A DNA stretch of 64,000 nt from CAVZZG01 sp963779685 (GCA_963779685.1 CAVZZG010000001.1:1178001-1242000); one strand, 5' to 3'; shown: positions 24,405-40,592, counted from the stretch's first letter. Translations and numbers: made by a program. The notes: generated from the letters alone by a model not told the origin.

Positions 24405-24478
24405 GGCGGCGTAGCTCAGTTGGTTAGAGCAGCGGAATCATAATCCGCGTGTCCGGGGTTCGAGTCCCTGCGCCGCTA
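24405..24478 (+). tRNA. tRNA-Met (CAT), elongator type
   Basis: A full cloverleaf can be drawn: acceptor GGCGGCG with CGCCGCT and discriminator A, D-arm GCTCAGTTGGTTAGAGC, anticodon arm GCGGA-ATCATAA-TCCGC, and a T-arm with TTCGAGT. The anticodon is CAT. The G1-U72 pair and the lack of three consecutive G-C pairs in the anticodon stem argue against the initiator; tRNA-Ile2 (CAT, lysidine-modified) cannot be fully excluded. CCA is not encoded. A TACCAT -10-like element at 24388-24393 lies 11 nt upstream. Confidence 0.93.
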
Positions 24479-24671
24479 CTTCGATCGCTCCACGGTTCGT
24501 TCTGCGGTTGGCTGCGGTTTCGCAGACGCCATCGGCCACCTCTTCATCGCCAGCTTCGCCTGGCCTTGCTTCGTCCCGAGGGCTACTGACGTGTCACCGG
24601 AAGACAGCCCGAGTTCGTCGGCAGATCCCCCGCGCGGGGGGCGTCGTGCACCGGCCGGCGGGGGGAGACTC

Positions 24672-25340
24672 GTGCCGATCCCGACCATGTCTGCCGAGAC
24701 CGACCTCCATCCCGTTGCATCCCTCCGAGTCGGCGACGACGTCGACCTGGCCGACGCCGAGGGCCTGCTCCTCCGCTACGCCCTGGTGGCCGAGAACGCC
24801 GTGAGCCGGATGTCGCTGCTCCTCGCCGAGCCGCTCGACGACCTCACCGAGGGCATCTTCCAGCTGTGCTGGACCGATCCGGAGGGGACGGTCTGGCACG
24901 CCGACTGCCTCGGCTTCGTCGGCGACGACCCGCTCGCTCTCGACCTCGAACTGAGCGACGGCTGGTATCACGGCGAAGGCCGATGGGCGCCCCGCTTCGC
25001 CGCCGAGCGCCGCCCGCTCCGCGCCATGCTGGCCGGGCAACCGGGAACCTGCGAGCTCCACGCCCTGGACGTGTCGTCGACCGGTTGCTGCGTGGCCGGC
25101 GCGGGCGAACCGCTCGCCGTCGGCGCGGAGCTCGAGATGGTCGTCACCGCCGGCTCCTACACGTTGCCGACGCGCCTGCACGCCGTCGTCGTGAGGGTGT
25201 ACCTCGCCGCGTTCGGCCGGTTCGAGCTCGGACTGCGCTTCACGCCCGTGTCGGTGGCCGAGCAACGGCTGGTGCTCCGCTGGCGCGACGAGGTGGCCGT
25301 CTCCGGGGCCGACGTGCCGCTGCGCATGCTCGCCGCCTGA
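24672..25340 (+). CDS. PilZ-domain protein, probable c-di-GMP effector
   Basis: From GTG 24672 (GGGGGAGA nearby as SD) the protein has 222 residues; ATG 24687 is an alternative. An N-terminal YcgR-N-like beta domain is followed by a PilZ domain: RRPLR fits the RxxxR c-di-GMP motif, and DVSSTGCCV fits (D/N)xSxxG about 20 residues later. The C-terminus FELGLRFTPVSVAEQRLVLR is typical of PilZ proteins. It should bind c-di-GMP and act on motility, secretion or polysaccharide systems. It is alone between tRNA-Met and the sigma-factor gene; an HD-GYP phosphodiesterase lies 16 kb away. Confidence 0.82.
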   Translation: MPIPTMSAETDLHPVASLRVGDDVDLADAEGLLLRYALVAENAVSRMSLLLAEPLDDLTEGIFQLCWTDPEGTVWHADCLGFVGDDPLALDLELSDGWYHGEGRWAPRFAAERRPLRAMLAGQPGTCELHALDVSSTGCCVAGAGEPLAVGAELEMVVTAGSYTLPTRLHAVVVRVYLAAFGRFELGLRFTPVSVAEQRLVLRWRDEVAVSGADVPLRMLAA

Positions 25341-25394
25341 CGAACCGCGTCAGACTGGGTGTGACGGATGCCGCCCGCCGGACGTACATCAGGC

Positions 25395-25886
25395 ATGGAC
25401 TTCGCCGAGATCGCCCGGGTCCACGTCCACGACGTCCACCGGTTCCTGCTCTACATGACGGGCGACCGCGCCGTCGCCGAGGACCTCGCCGCCGACACGA
25501 TGGAGCGGGCGTTCCGCGACCAGCACCGGTACGACCCGACCCGCGCCAAACCCCGCGCATGGCTCCTGGCGATCGCCCGCTCGACCGCGCTCGACCACTA
25601 CCGGCGCGAGCAGCGTCGCCGCCGCTTCGAGATCGAGTCGGCCCCGCGCGACGGCGACCCGGCGGACGGGCCCGGGATCTCGAACGATCTCTCGGCCGCG
25701 CTCGAGGAGGGCCTGCGGCACCTCAGTGCCGCCGACCGCGAGGTGATCGCTCTGCGCGTGATCCTCGATCTCGACGCCCGCGCCGCGGCGCGCCTGCTCG
25801 GTGTGTCGGAGACCGCCTGCACGACCCGTCTGTCCCGTGCGCTCGCGCGCCTCGAAGAGGAGGTGCGCCGCCATGCCCACGCATGA
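25395..25886 (+). CDS. ECF-type RNA polymerase sigma factor
   Basis: From ATG 25395 the protein has 163 residues, typical of ECF sigma factors. Region 2 contains VHRFLLYMTGDRAVAEDLAA and RAWLLAIARSTALDHYRRE; region 4 contains LSAADREVIALRVILDLDAR and the helix-turn-helix LGVSETACTTRLSRALARL. It directs core polymerase to a small regulon, usually including its own operon. The downstream DUF4349 gene overlaps it by 14 nt, and that protein's N-terminus looks like a cognate anti-sigma region. An in-frame ATG at 25368 would add nine residues. Confidence 0.92.
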   Translation: MDFAEIARVHVHDVHRFLLYMTGDRAVAEDLAADTMERAFRDQHRYDPTRAKPRAWLLAIARSTALDHYRREQRRRRFEIESAPRDGDPADGPGISNDLSAALEEGLRHLSAADREVIALRVILDLDARAAARLLGVSETACTTRLSRALARLEEEVRRHAHA

Positions 25887-27018
25887 TCCGCTCACCGACG
25901 CCCGGTTCGAGGACATCGTCGCGGAGCTGCGCGACGCCCGCGTGCCCACGCCCGAGACGCTGGCCGGGCGCATCGAGGAGATCGCCGCTCGCCCTGCGCC
26001 GCCGCCCCCGCGGCGCCCCGTGGCCGACCGCATCCCGCACGTCCGCCGGCCGGCGTTCCGGCTCGGGCGGATCGTCGCGATCGGCGGCGGCTTGCTCGCA
26101 ACCGGCGCCCTGGTGGCCCTGATCGGCAGTGGCGGCGGGTCATCGAGCTCCTCGAGCGCCAGCTCGGCCGCCGCGGGCGCCGCGAGCTACGCGGCCAGCT
26201 CGCCGGACTCCGGCGGCGGAGGTGCCGCGGCGCCGGCCGTGACGGCGCCGACGCGCAGCGCCGCGGAGGGTGCGAACGGGAGCCGGTTGAACTCGCCCAT
26301 CGCGCCGACTTCCGACAACTTCCAGGCCACCGGGCGCAAGCAGCACGAGAGCGTCCAGCTGCGGATCGCACTGAAGGACGTCTCCGGGGTCTCCGCCGCG
26401 ACCTCGTCCGTCACCCGGACGATCCAGGCCTACGGCGGCTACGTGGTCGCGCTCAGCTTCGATGCGGGCCGGACGGGCACGTCGACCGTCATCGCGAAGG
26501 TGCCCTTCGCCCACGTGCAGGACGCCATCGTGCGCTTCTCCAACCTCGGCCCGGTGGTGGCCGAGCACGTCGACCTCACCGATCTGCAGCGCCAGTCCGA
26601 CACGGCCGAGCAGCAGATCGCGCACCTGCGGCTGCAGATCGCTCGGATCCAGGCGCAGCTGGCAGACCCGAAGGTCACGGTGGCCGCCGCGGCGGTCGCG
26701 CGGGTGCGGCTCGCGGAACTGCAGTCGACCCTCGCCGACCAGCGCAAGGTCGTCAGCCAGATCGCCGGCCAGGCCGCCATGGCCGACGTCTCGCTCGATC
26801 TCGTCACGCGCAGAGCTGCGGCCCACGCGGCGGCGAAGCCCAGGACCGGCGTTCCGGGGGCGGCATCGCACGCTCTCGGCGTGCTGCGAGGCGCTGCCAA
26901 GGCTGCGGTGTGGGTGCTGATCGTGCTCTCGCCGCTCCTGATCGCGGGCGCTGCGTGGCTCGCCGCCCGCCGCTGGCTGCGGGCCCGCCGCGAGCGCCGG
27001 CTGCTGGAACAGGCGTAG
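25873..27018 (+). CDS. DUF4349 membrane protein, likely anti-sigma partner
   Basis: The 381-residue protein starts at ATG 25873 inside the sigma gene. Its N-terminal 60 residues are cytosolic (FEDIVAELRDARVPTPETLA), then come a membrane segment (IVAIGGGLLATGALVALIGS), a Ser/Gly/Ala-rich linker, a DUF4349 ectodomain with a coiled coil (LQRQSDTAEQQIAHLRLQIA), and a C-terminal membrane segment ending in a basic tail. The overlap with the ECF gene and the cytosolic start fit an anti-sigma factor that senses the envelope; the canonical zinc HxxxCxxC motif is absent. Confidence 0.8.
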   Translation: MPTHDPLTDARFEDIVAELRDARVPTPETLAGRIEEIAARPAPPPPRRPVADRIPHVRRPAFRLGRIVAIGGGLLATGALVALIGSGGGSSSSSSASSAAAGAASYAASSPDSGGGGAAAPAVTAPTRSAAEGANGSRLNSPIAPTSDNFQATGRKQHESVQLRIALKDVSGVSAATSSVTRTIQAYGGYVVALSFDAGRTGTSTVIAKVPFAHVQDAIVRFSNLGPVVAEHVDLTDLQRQSDTAEQQIAHLRLQIARIQAQLADPKVTVAAAAVARVRLAELQSTLADQRKVVSQIAGQAAMADVSLDLVTRRAAAHAAAKPRTGVPGAASHALGVLRGAAKAAVWVLIVLSPLLIAGAAWLAARRWLRARRERRLLEQA

Positions 27019-27126
27019 CGTCCCGGCGAATCGGGTAGGCTTTCGTTGCTGGCCGGCGACCTGCTGGCCAGGGGCGGCTGCCCGCATCCCGCGAGCCCCC
27101 GAGCCCGAGGAGAAGGAGGCGGCACT

Positions 27127-27291
27127 GTGGCGAAGCCCGGTGTCCGCGTCGCGGTGACCCTCGCCTGCACCGACTGCAAGCGGCGGAACTACCAGACCAA
27201 GAAGTCCAAGCGAAACACCCCCGACCGCGTCGAGCTGAACAAGTACTGCTCCGGCTGCGGCAAGCACACGGCCCACCGCGAGACTCGCTGA
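27127..27291 (+). CDS. rpmG: 50S ribosomal protein L33
   Basis: GTG 27127 with AAGGAGG 8 nt upstream gives 54 residues. Two CxxC pairs (CTDC and CSGC) make it the zinc-binding form of L33. It heads the rpmG-secE-nusG-rplKA series. A TAGGCT -10-like element lies at 27036-27041, giving a leader of about 85 nt. Confidence 0.95.
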   Translation: MAKPGVRVAVTLACTDCKRRNYQTKKSKRNTPDRVELNKYCSGCGKHTAHRETR

Positions 27292-27305
27292 CCCCTGGCG
27301 ATCCG

Positions 27306-27782
27306 GTGAACGACGAACCGACACCTGCCGACGGCGACGAGGCACCGGACGAGCCTGCGCTGGATGCTGCGGCCGCCGGCGATCCGGAGCTCGATCCGTC
27401 CGTCCAGGAGTACGTCTCCTCCGGCGCGGCCGACGCCGCGGCAGCCGACGCCGCGTCCGACGCCGAGCATCCGGCGGACGATGCCGGAGCCGTCGCCGAC
27501 CCCGTGGCAGCGGCCGCCGCCCGCCGCGCCGCCCGCGGGCGCAGCACGCCGCGCGGCGAGGTCGAGCGCCCGGTCTCGCGCACCGGTGGCGGCGGCGCCG
27601 TGCAGTTCGTGCGAGAGTGCATCGCCGAACTCCGGCGCGTCCAGTGGCCCGATCGCAGCCATCTCTGGCAGGCCACGGCCGTGGTGCTGGTGACGGTGGC
27701 CGTGGTCGGCGTCTACCTTTACGGTCTCGACTCGATCTTCAAGCAGGCATCCAACTGGCTGATCGACAAACAGGCCAGCTGA
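27306..27782 (+). CDS. secE: Preprotein translocase subunit SecE
   Basis: The 158-residue protein starts at GTG 27306. The conserved part is the last 65 residues: FVRECIAELRRVQWPDRSHL followed by a single membrane helix (ATAVVLVTVAVVGVYLYGL). SecE clamps SecY in the protein-conducting channel. The first 95 residues are an acidic Ala/Asp/Glu-rich extension, unusually long for SecE (about 60-75 residues in most Gram-positives). It is 12 bp upstream of nusG. Confidence 0.95.
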   Translation: MNDEPTPADGDEAPDEPALDAAAAGDPELDPSVQEYVSSGAADAAAADAASDAEHPADDAGAVADPVAAAAARRAARGRSTPRGEVERPVSRTGGGGAVQFVRECIAELRRVQWPDRSHLWQATAVVLVTVAVVGVYLYGLDSIFKQASNWLIDKQAS

Positions 27783-27794
27783 GAGAGAGAACCA

Positions 27795-28343
27795 ATGTTT
27801 CGCTGGTACGTCGTCAACACCTACTCCGGTCACGAGAAGAAGGTCCAGACCAACCTCGAGCATCGACGCAAGTCGATGGGGCAGGAGCACGCCATCCGCC
27901 GCGTGGTCGTGCCGACCGAGATGCAGGTCGAGACCAAGGATGGCCAGAAGGTGCAGGTCGAGAAGCGCGTGCTCCCCGGCTACGTCCTGGTGCAGATGGA
28001 CGCCAACGCCGAGACGGTGACGCTCGTGCGCAACACGCCGGGCGTGACCGGGTTCGTCGGCATGGCCGGCGGTAGCGCGACGCACATGCCGGTGCCGCTG
28101 TCGCAGCCCGAGGTCGACCAGATCCTGCACACCGCCGCCGTCGGCTCCGAGCCCAAGGCCAAGGCCAAGGCGGAGTTCACGCTCGGTCAGCAGGTGAAGA
28201 TCATCTCGGGCCCGCTGTCGGACTTCGACGGCGAGATCATCGAGATCAACCAGGAAGCCGGCAAGCTCAAGGTGCACGTGTCGATCTTCGAGCGGCAGGT
28301 GCCGGTCGAGCTCAAGTTCGACGAGATCCGCAAGCTCGACTAG
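27795..28343 (+). CDS. nusG: Transcription termination/antitermination protein NusG
   Basis: The 182-residue protein begins MFRWYVVNTYSGHEKKVQTN, the NGN domain that binds the RNA polymerase clamp. It ends in a KOW domain (FTLGQQVKIISGPLSDFDGE) that contacts Rho or ribosomal protein S10. It couples transcription to translation and to termination. The SD GAGAGAGAA precedes the ATG. The usual position between secE and rplK is conserved. Confidence 0.97.
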   Translation: MFRWYVVNTYSGHEKKVQTNLEHRRKSMGQEHAIRRVVVPTEMQVETKDGQKVQVEKRVLPGYVLVQMDANAETVTLVRNTPGVTGFVGMAGGSATHMPVPLSQPEVDQILHTAAVGSEPKAKAKAEFTLGQQVKIISGPLSDFDGEIIEINQEAGKLKVHVSIFERQVPVELKFDEIRKLD

Positions 28344-28403
28344 AGCGGGCGCGGACATTGTGGGAGCCCTCTCCCGGAGGGCGCTCGGACCACGAGGAGG
28401 ACC

Positions 28404-28832
28404 ATGGCCAAGAAGGTCATCAAGATCATCAAGCTCCAGATCCCCGCCGGGGCAGCGAACCCGGCGCCGCCCGTCGGGCCGGCGCTCGGCCAGCACGGCG
28501 TCAACATCATGGAGTTCTGCAAGGCGTTCAACGCCCAGACCGCAGGCGCCCAGCAGGGCCGCATCACGCCGGTCGAGATCTCGGTGTACGAGGACCGCTC
28601 GTTCACGTTCATCACCAAGACCCCGCCCGCCGCCGTCCTGATCAAGGAGGCGATCGGCCTCGACAAGGGCTCGGACGTGCCGAACAAGAACAAGGTCGGC
28701 TCGCTCACGCAGGCGCAGCTGCGCGACATCGCCGAGCTGAAGCTGCCCGACCTGAATGCCAACGACGTCGATGCGGCGATGAACATCATCGCCGGCACCG
28801 CGCGGTCGATGGGCGTGGAGGTGGAGGCCTGA
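28404..28832 (+). CDS. rplK: 50S ribosomal protein L11
   Basis: The 142-residue L11 begins MAKKVIKIIKLQIPAGAANP, with the Pro-rich PPVGPALGQHGVNIMEFCK and C-terminal NIIAGTARSMGVEVE. It forms the GTPase-associated centre with 23S rRNA. The SD GAGGAGGACC precedes the ATG. Its TGA overlaps the rplA ATG by one base (TGATG). Confidence 0.97.
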   Translation: MAKKVIKIIKLQIPAGAANPAPPVGPALGQHGVNIMEFCKAFNAQTAGAQQGRITPVEISVYEDRSFTFITKTPPAAVLIKEAIGLDKGSDVPNKNKVGSLTQAQLRDIAELKLPDLNANDVDAAMNIIAGTARSMGVEVEA

Positions 28833-29545
28833 TGGCCGGCAAGCAGATGAAGACCGCCAAGGCGGCCGTCGACCGCCTGCACGCGTACCAGCCGCTCGAG
28901 GCCGTTCAGCTGCTGAAGGGCCTGCAGACGGCGAAGTTCGACGAGACCGTCGAGGTGCACTTCCGGCTCGGCGTCAACGTGCGCCACGCCGATCAGCAGC
29001 TGCGCGGCACGGTGCAGCTCCCGCACGGCACCGGCCGGACCGCGATCGTCGCGGTCTTCGCCCAGGGCGACAAGGCCAAGGAGGCGGAGGAGGCCGGTGC
29101 CGACTTCGTGGGCGGCGAGGACCTGGCCCAGAAGATCCAGGAGGGCTTCACCGCCTTCGACACGGCCATCGCGACGCCCGACATGATGGTCGTCGTCGGA
29201 CGCCTCGGCCGGATCCTCGGCCCGCAGGGCAAGATGCCGAATCCGAAGACGGGCACCGTCACGATGGACGTAGCGAAGGCCGTGCAGGAAGTGAAGGCGG
29301 GCAAGATCGAGTACCGCACCGACCGCACCGGCATCGTGCACGTGCCGATCGGCAAGAAGTCGTTCGAGGTCCCGCAACTGGTCGCGAACTACGGCGCCGT
29401 GCTGGACGAGATCCTGCGCGTCAAGCCCGCGGCCGCCAAGGGGCGGTACCTGAAGTCGATCACCATCGCCTCGACGATGGGGCCCGGCGTGAAGGTCGAC
29501 ACCGGCCGTGTCCGCGACCTCATGGAGGAACGGGCGCCGGCCTGA
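28832..29545 (+). CDS. rplA: 50S ribosomal protein L1
   Basis: The ATG at 28832 gives 237 residues of standard length. Landmarks are ETVEVHFRLGVNVRHADQQL, GRLGRILGPQGKMPNPKTGT and the C-terminal KSITIASTMGPGVKVDT. L1 forms the ribosomal stalk at the E site and in other bacteria represses its own operon. The TGATG junction couples it to rplK. Confidence 0.97.
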   Translation: MAGKQMKTAKAAVDRLHAYQPLEAVQLLKGLQTAKFDETVEVHFRLGVNVRHADQQLRGTVQLPHGTGRTAIVAVFAQGDKAKEAEEAGADFVGGEDLAQKIQEGFTAFDTAIATPDMMVVVGRLGRILGPQGKMPNPKTGTVTMDVAKAVQEVKAGKIEYRTDRTGIVHVPIGKKSFEVPQLVANYGAVLDEILRVKPAAAKGRYLKSITIASTMGPGVKVDTGRVRDLMEERAPA

Positions 29546-29559
29546 TCTACCCTACGGAT

Positions 29560-29709
29560 TCAATCGCGCTCGTCGCCAAAGACCGCCGGCAGCTCTGCAT
29601 AAGACCGGCGTAGGCGGCGCGCCGGCACTGTTCGGGACCGAGTTCCGTGCTGCGCCTGCGCCCGTCACCCAGGCGGGCGCTCGTGACAGACGGAAGGAGG
29701 TGACAGAAC
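29560..29709 (+). ncRNA. L10 leader (cis-regulatory RNA of rplJL)
   Basis: The 164-nt gap before rplJ has several inverted GC-rich segments: CCGCCGGC with GCCGGC further on, the pair AAGACCGCCGGC/AAGACCGGCG around 29579-29608, and an SD-proximal GGCGCTCGTGACAGACGGAAGG. Position, length and the AAGACC-type repeat agree with the conserved L10 leader that binds the L10(L12)4 complex for feedback control. I infer this from position and partial pattern; a covariance-model search would decide. Confidence 0.55.
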
Positions 29710-30237
29710 ATGTTGAAGTCCAAGAAGGCAGAGGTGATCGCCGAGCTCGAGGGCGAGATCCGCGATGCCAGCGCCATGATCGTGGCCGACTACCGGGGCC
29801 TCGGCGTCGCGCAGATCTCGTCCGTGCGGCGTGAACTCCGCCCGCTCGACGCGTCGCTGCGGGTGTCCAAGAACACGCTGGCCCGGATCGCCGCCGAGCG
29901 CAGCGGCAACGAGGCGCTCGCTGGCCTCCTGCAGGGCCCGACCGCGATCGCGTTCTGCAAGGGCGACCCGGCGGCGGTGGCCAAGAAGCTCTCCGACGTC
30001 GCACGCGACACCAAGATCCTGCGGCTGAAGGGCGCGGTCGTCGAGGGCCGCGCTCTCGACGAGGACGGGGTCAAGCGTCTCGCCACCCTCCCGTCCAGGG
30101 AGGTGCTCGCGGCGCAGCTCGTCGGCGTCATGGCGGCACCCCTGCAGCAGCTCGTGACGCTGCTGGGCGCCGCACCGCGCGACTTCGTGGTCGTGCTCGA
30201 TCAGATCATCCAGAAACGACAGGCAGAGGCCGCGTAG
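29710..30237 (+). CDS. rplJ: 50S ribosomal protein L10
   Basis: The 175-residue protein begins MLKSKKAEVIAELEGEI and contains ADYRGLGVAQISSVRRELRP, KNTLARIAAERSGNEALAGL and the C-terminal helix that binds L7/L12 dimers (PRDFVVVLDQIIQKRQAEAA). GGAGG stands 7 nt before the ATG. It anchors the L7/L12 stalk. Confidence 0.97.
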   Translation: MLKSKKAEVIAELEGEIRDASAMIVADYRGLGVAQISSVRRELRPLDASLRVSKNTLARIAAERSGNEALAGLLQGPTAIAFCKGDPAAVAKKLSDVARDTKILRLKGAVVEGRALDEDGVKRLATLPSREVLAAQLVGVMAAPLQQLVTLLGAAPRDFVVVLDQIIQKRQAEAA

Positions 30238-30260
30238 GCCTCGACAGGAAAGGAACGCAC

Positions 30261-30650
30261 ATGGCATTCGATGCCGACAAGATGGTTGAGGAGCTGTCCA
30301 AGATCAGCGTGCTCGAGCTGGTCTCGCTGAAGGAGGCCCTCGAGGAGAAGTGGGGCGTCTCGGCCGCTGCCGCGACCGTTGCCGTGGCCGCCCCCGCCGC
30401 CGCCGGCGGCGGCGGTGCCGAGGAGGTCGCCGAGGAGAAGTCGACCTTCGACGTCTTCGTGACCGAGGCCGGATCTTCGAAGATCCAGGTCATCAAGGTG
30501 ATCCGCGCCGCCACCGGCCTGGGCCTCAAGGAGGCCAAGGACGTCGCCGACGCCGCCCCGGCCGCCGTCAAGGAGGGCATCTCCAAGGACGAGGCCGAGG
30601 CGCTCAAGAAGGAACTCGAGGAAGCCGGCGCCACCGTCGAGCTGAGGTAG
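30261..30650 (+). CDS. rplL: 50S ribosomal protein L7/L12
   Basis: The 129-residue protein has the N-terminal dimerisation region (KMVEELSKISVLELVSLKEA), an Ala/Gly/Pro hinge with AAAGGGGAEE, and the C-terminal factor-binding domain (IQVIKVIRAATGLGLKEAKD). It recruits translation GTPases. SD AGGAAAGGA. A strong GC hairpin follows 7 bp after the stop, so the rplJL unit probably ends here. Confidence 0.97.
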   Translation: MAFDADKMVEELSKISVLELVSLKEALEEKWGVSAAAATVAVAAPAAAGGGGAEEVAEEKSTFDVFVTEAGSSKIQVIKVIRAATGLGLKEAKDVADAAPAAVKEGISKDEAEALKKELEEAGATVELR

Positions 30651-30657
30651 GCCCGAG

Positions 30658-30688
30658 GGCGGCCGGGGGACGTGGTCCCCCGGCCGCC
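30658..30688 (+). terminator. Terminator hairpin after rplL
   Basis: Perfect 14-bp GC-rich inverted repeat (30658-30671/30675-30688) with loop GTG, followed by TCCTTC. The short pyrimidine tract is weak for a classic intrinsic terminator but the position is right. Confidence 0.75.
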
Positions 30689-30697
30689 TCCTTCACG

Positions 30698-30703
30698 TAC
30701 GCT
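30698..30703 (+). promoter_or_regulatory. -10 element of a putative leaderless promoter for the NIPSNAP-like gene
   Basis: TACGCT is followed by 7 nt and the ATG at 30711. No SD. The -35 region falls in the rplL terminator hairpin and has no consensus. Confidence 0.4.
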
Positions 30704-30710
30704 GCCGGCC

Positions 30711-31007
30711 ATGGCCCGCCGATCGCAGCTCCGCATCTACACGCTCGACCCCGCCACCGCCGACGAGTTCGTCACCCGCTTCCACGAGGTCCTCGTCCCG
30801 CTCCGCATCAGCGCGGGCTTCACGGTGGACGGTGCCTGGCTCGCCGAGGACCGCACCCGGTTCACCTGGGTCACCTCACACGACTGCCCGGACGGCTGGG
30901 AGGCCGCCGAGGCGGCCTACTACGCGTCGCCCGAGCGCCAGAACATCGGCTTCGATCCGCGCGACTACATCAAGGCGATGGATCTGAGCATGGTGGTCGG
31001 GCGCTAG
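30711..31007 (+). CDS. NIPSNAP-like small protein
   Basis: From ATG 30711 the protein has 98 residues: RRSQLRIYTLDPATADEFVT, then HEVLVPLRISAGFTVDGAWL, FTWVTSHDC, and a C-terminal helix. The LRxYxLxPG-like start, the spacing, and the small ferredoxin-like size resemble NIPSNAP/dimeric alpha-beta barrel proteins, whose function is poorly known. It is inserted between rplL and rpoB, the usual junction of the rplKAJL-rpoBC cluster. It converges on the PIN toxin gene (16 bp apart). Confidence 0.65.
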   Translation: MARRSQLRIYTLDPATADEFVTRFHEVLVPLRISAGFTVDGAWLAEDRTRFTWVTSHDCPDGWEAAEAAYYASPERQNIGFDPRDYIKAMDLSMVVGR

Positions 31008-31023
31008 CCCGGCCGACGATTCG

Positions 31024-31410
31024 TTACGGCGCGACCACCTGCGCGACCCGGCGGGCGCGGGTCGCCAACTCGGCATCGAGGGTGACGAGCGGGCAGCCGA
31101 GCAGGCGGGCGAGGGCGACGTACTCGGCGGCCTGGGTGCGGACGAGGCCGAGCCGGTCGGCGATGTCCCAGGACTCCGCGCCGAGGTCGGGGTGGGGTTG
31201 CTCGGCGACCGGTGCGCGGTCGACGGCGCGGCGCATGCGACGGGCCTCGGCGGCGGTCAGCTCGCCGCGGCGAGCCATCTCGTGGAGGACGCTGCGGGCC
31301 TCCGACCACATGAGCGGCGGCGCGACCAGGTCGGGGTCGTCGAACACGGCGAAGCCGTTCTGCTCGGCGGCGCACGCGGCGAGCACGACGGTGGGGTCGA
31401 CGACCAGCAT
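31024..31410 (-). CDS. PIN-domain toxin (VapC-like ribonuclease)
   Basis: From ATG 31410 the protein has 128 residues. Acidic residues fit a PIN nuclease: D6 in MLVVDPTVVLAA, E in PPLMWSEARSVLHEMA, D in LGAESWDIADRLGL and D in CPLVTLDAELATRA. These coordinate Mg for RNA cleavage in VapC toxins. The ATG overlaps the stop of the upstream HTH gene by 4 nt, the usual antitoxin-toxin coupling. Confidence 0.82.
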   Translation of the reverse strand: MLVVDPTVVLAACAAEQNGFAVFDDPDLVAPPLMWSEARSVLHEMARRGELTAAEARRMRRAVDRAPVAEQPHPDLGAESWDIADRLGLVRTQAAEYVALARLLGCPLVTLDAELATRARRVAQVVAP

Positions 31411-31643
31411 CAGCGCGCCCGCCGCACGCGCGCCACCCAGTCGTGCTCCTGGCGGAGCCACGAGCGGTGCCACGGTTGCGGCAGGTCGAAGGTCGCCGGT
31501 CGGGTCAGGGCCTCGAGTTCCTCCCGGTCGATGAGCAGCCGGGGGCCGTCGCGGCGGGCCTGCAGACGCCCCAGCCGCACCCACCGGCGGATCGTTTCAT
31601 CCCCACATCCCGCCAGCGCGGCGGCCTCGGAAGTCGTGAGCAC
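31410..31643 (-). CDS. HTH (MerR/excisionase-like) antitoxin of the PIN pair
   Basis: The 77-residue protein from GTG 31643 starts with an excisionase/MerR-type winged helix: MLTTSEAAALAGCGDETIRR, WVRLGRLQARRDGPRLLIDR. The C-terminal half (PWHRSWLRQEHDWVARVRRA) is a probable toxin-neutralising tail. It is translationally coupled to the PIN gene. A TAGTAT element 6 nt upstream of the GTG suggests a leaderless transcript that the protein itself may repress. Confidence 0.78.
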   Translation of the reverse strand: MLTTSEAAALAGCGDETIRRWVRLGRLQARRDGPRLLIDREELEALTRPATFDLPQPWHRSWLRQEHDWVARVRRAR

Positions 31644-31649
31644 GAGCCA

Positions 31650-31655
31650 ATACTA
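31650..31655 (-). promoter_or_regulatory. -10 element of a putative leaderless promoter for the toxin-antitoxin operon
   Basis: Minus-strand TAGTAT is followed by 6 nt and the GTG at 31643. It is divergent from the rpoB promoter region about 35 bp away. Confidence 0.5.
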
Positions 31656-31686
31656 CACCTTTGCGGCGATCTTTTCCCCAAGGGGG

Positions 31687-31716
31687 TTGCCGTTTCCCAC
31701 CAGGGGGTGCTAGGTT
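31687..31716 (+). promoter_or_regulatory. Candidate rpoBC promoter
   Basis: TTGCCG (31687-31692), 18-bp spacer, TAGGTT (31711-31716). It would give a 5' UTR of about 170 nt before the TTG start at 31892. That leader contains a small hairpin (GCGCCCC 31829-31835 with GGGGCGC 31843-31849). Confidence 0.45.
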
Positions 31717-31891
31717 TGTCGCGGACAACGGAGCGCCTCTCGGGGTACTCCTACGGATGCTTTCCCTGCACCTGGCTGCAGCCTTCCGATGCTGCCTGCC
31801 GGTTATCGTGCTAAGCTTCGTGGCTGCCGCGCCCCTCACGTTGGGGCGCAGCCTGCCCGCCGCCACTCCGTGTCCGTGAGGGAGGGAGCAC

Positions 31892-35557
<3,666 letters not shown>

Positions 35558-35578
<21 letters not shown>

Positions 35579-35609
35579 CCCTCACGGGCCCCCCATCGAT
35601 CTCCACCTC
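35558..35609 (+). promoter_or_regulatory. Inverted repeat spanning the rpoB stop codon
   Basis: A perfect 14-bp inverted repeat (35558-35571 and 35596-35609) with a 24-nt loop that contains the rpoB TAG. The rpoC SD (GGAG) lies just after the right arm. It may be an RNA processing or translation-coupling element. Confidence 0.5.
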
Positions 35610-35623
35610 GACTGGAGCAGACG

Positions 35624-40567
<4,944 letters not shown>

Positions 40568-40592
40568 CGCCATCTCACATGGGGCAAGACCT

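Noticed and set aside
24405..24478. Initiator tRNA-Met or tRNA-Ile2 identity
   Set aside because: The G1-U72 pair rather than a C1-A72 mismatch and the lack of three G-C pairs in the anticodon stem argue against the initiator; the sequence resembles actinobacterial elongator tRNA-Met more than tRNA-Ile2.
24627..24640. Palindrome CCCCCGCGCGGGGG upstream of the PilZ gene
   Set aside because: Low-complexity GC run with a 4-nt centre; no U-tract, no second copy, not placed as a clear operator or terminator.
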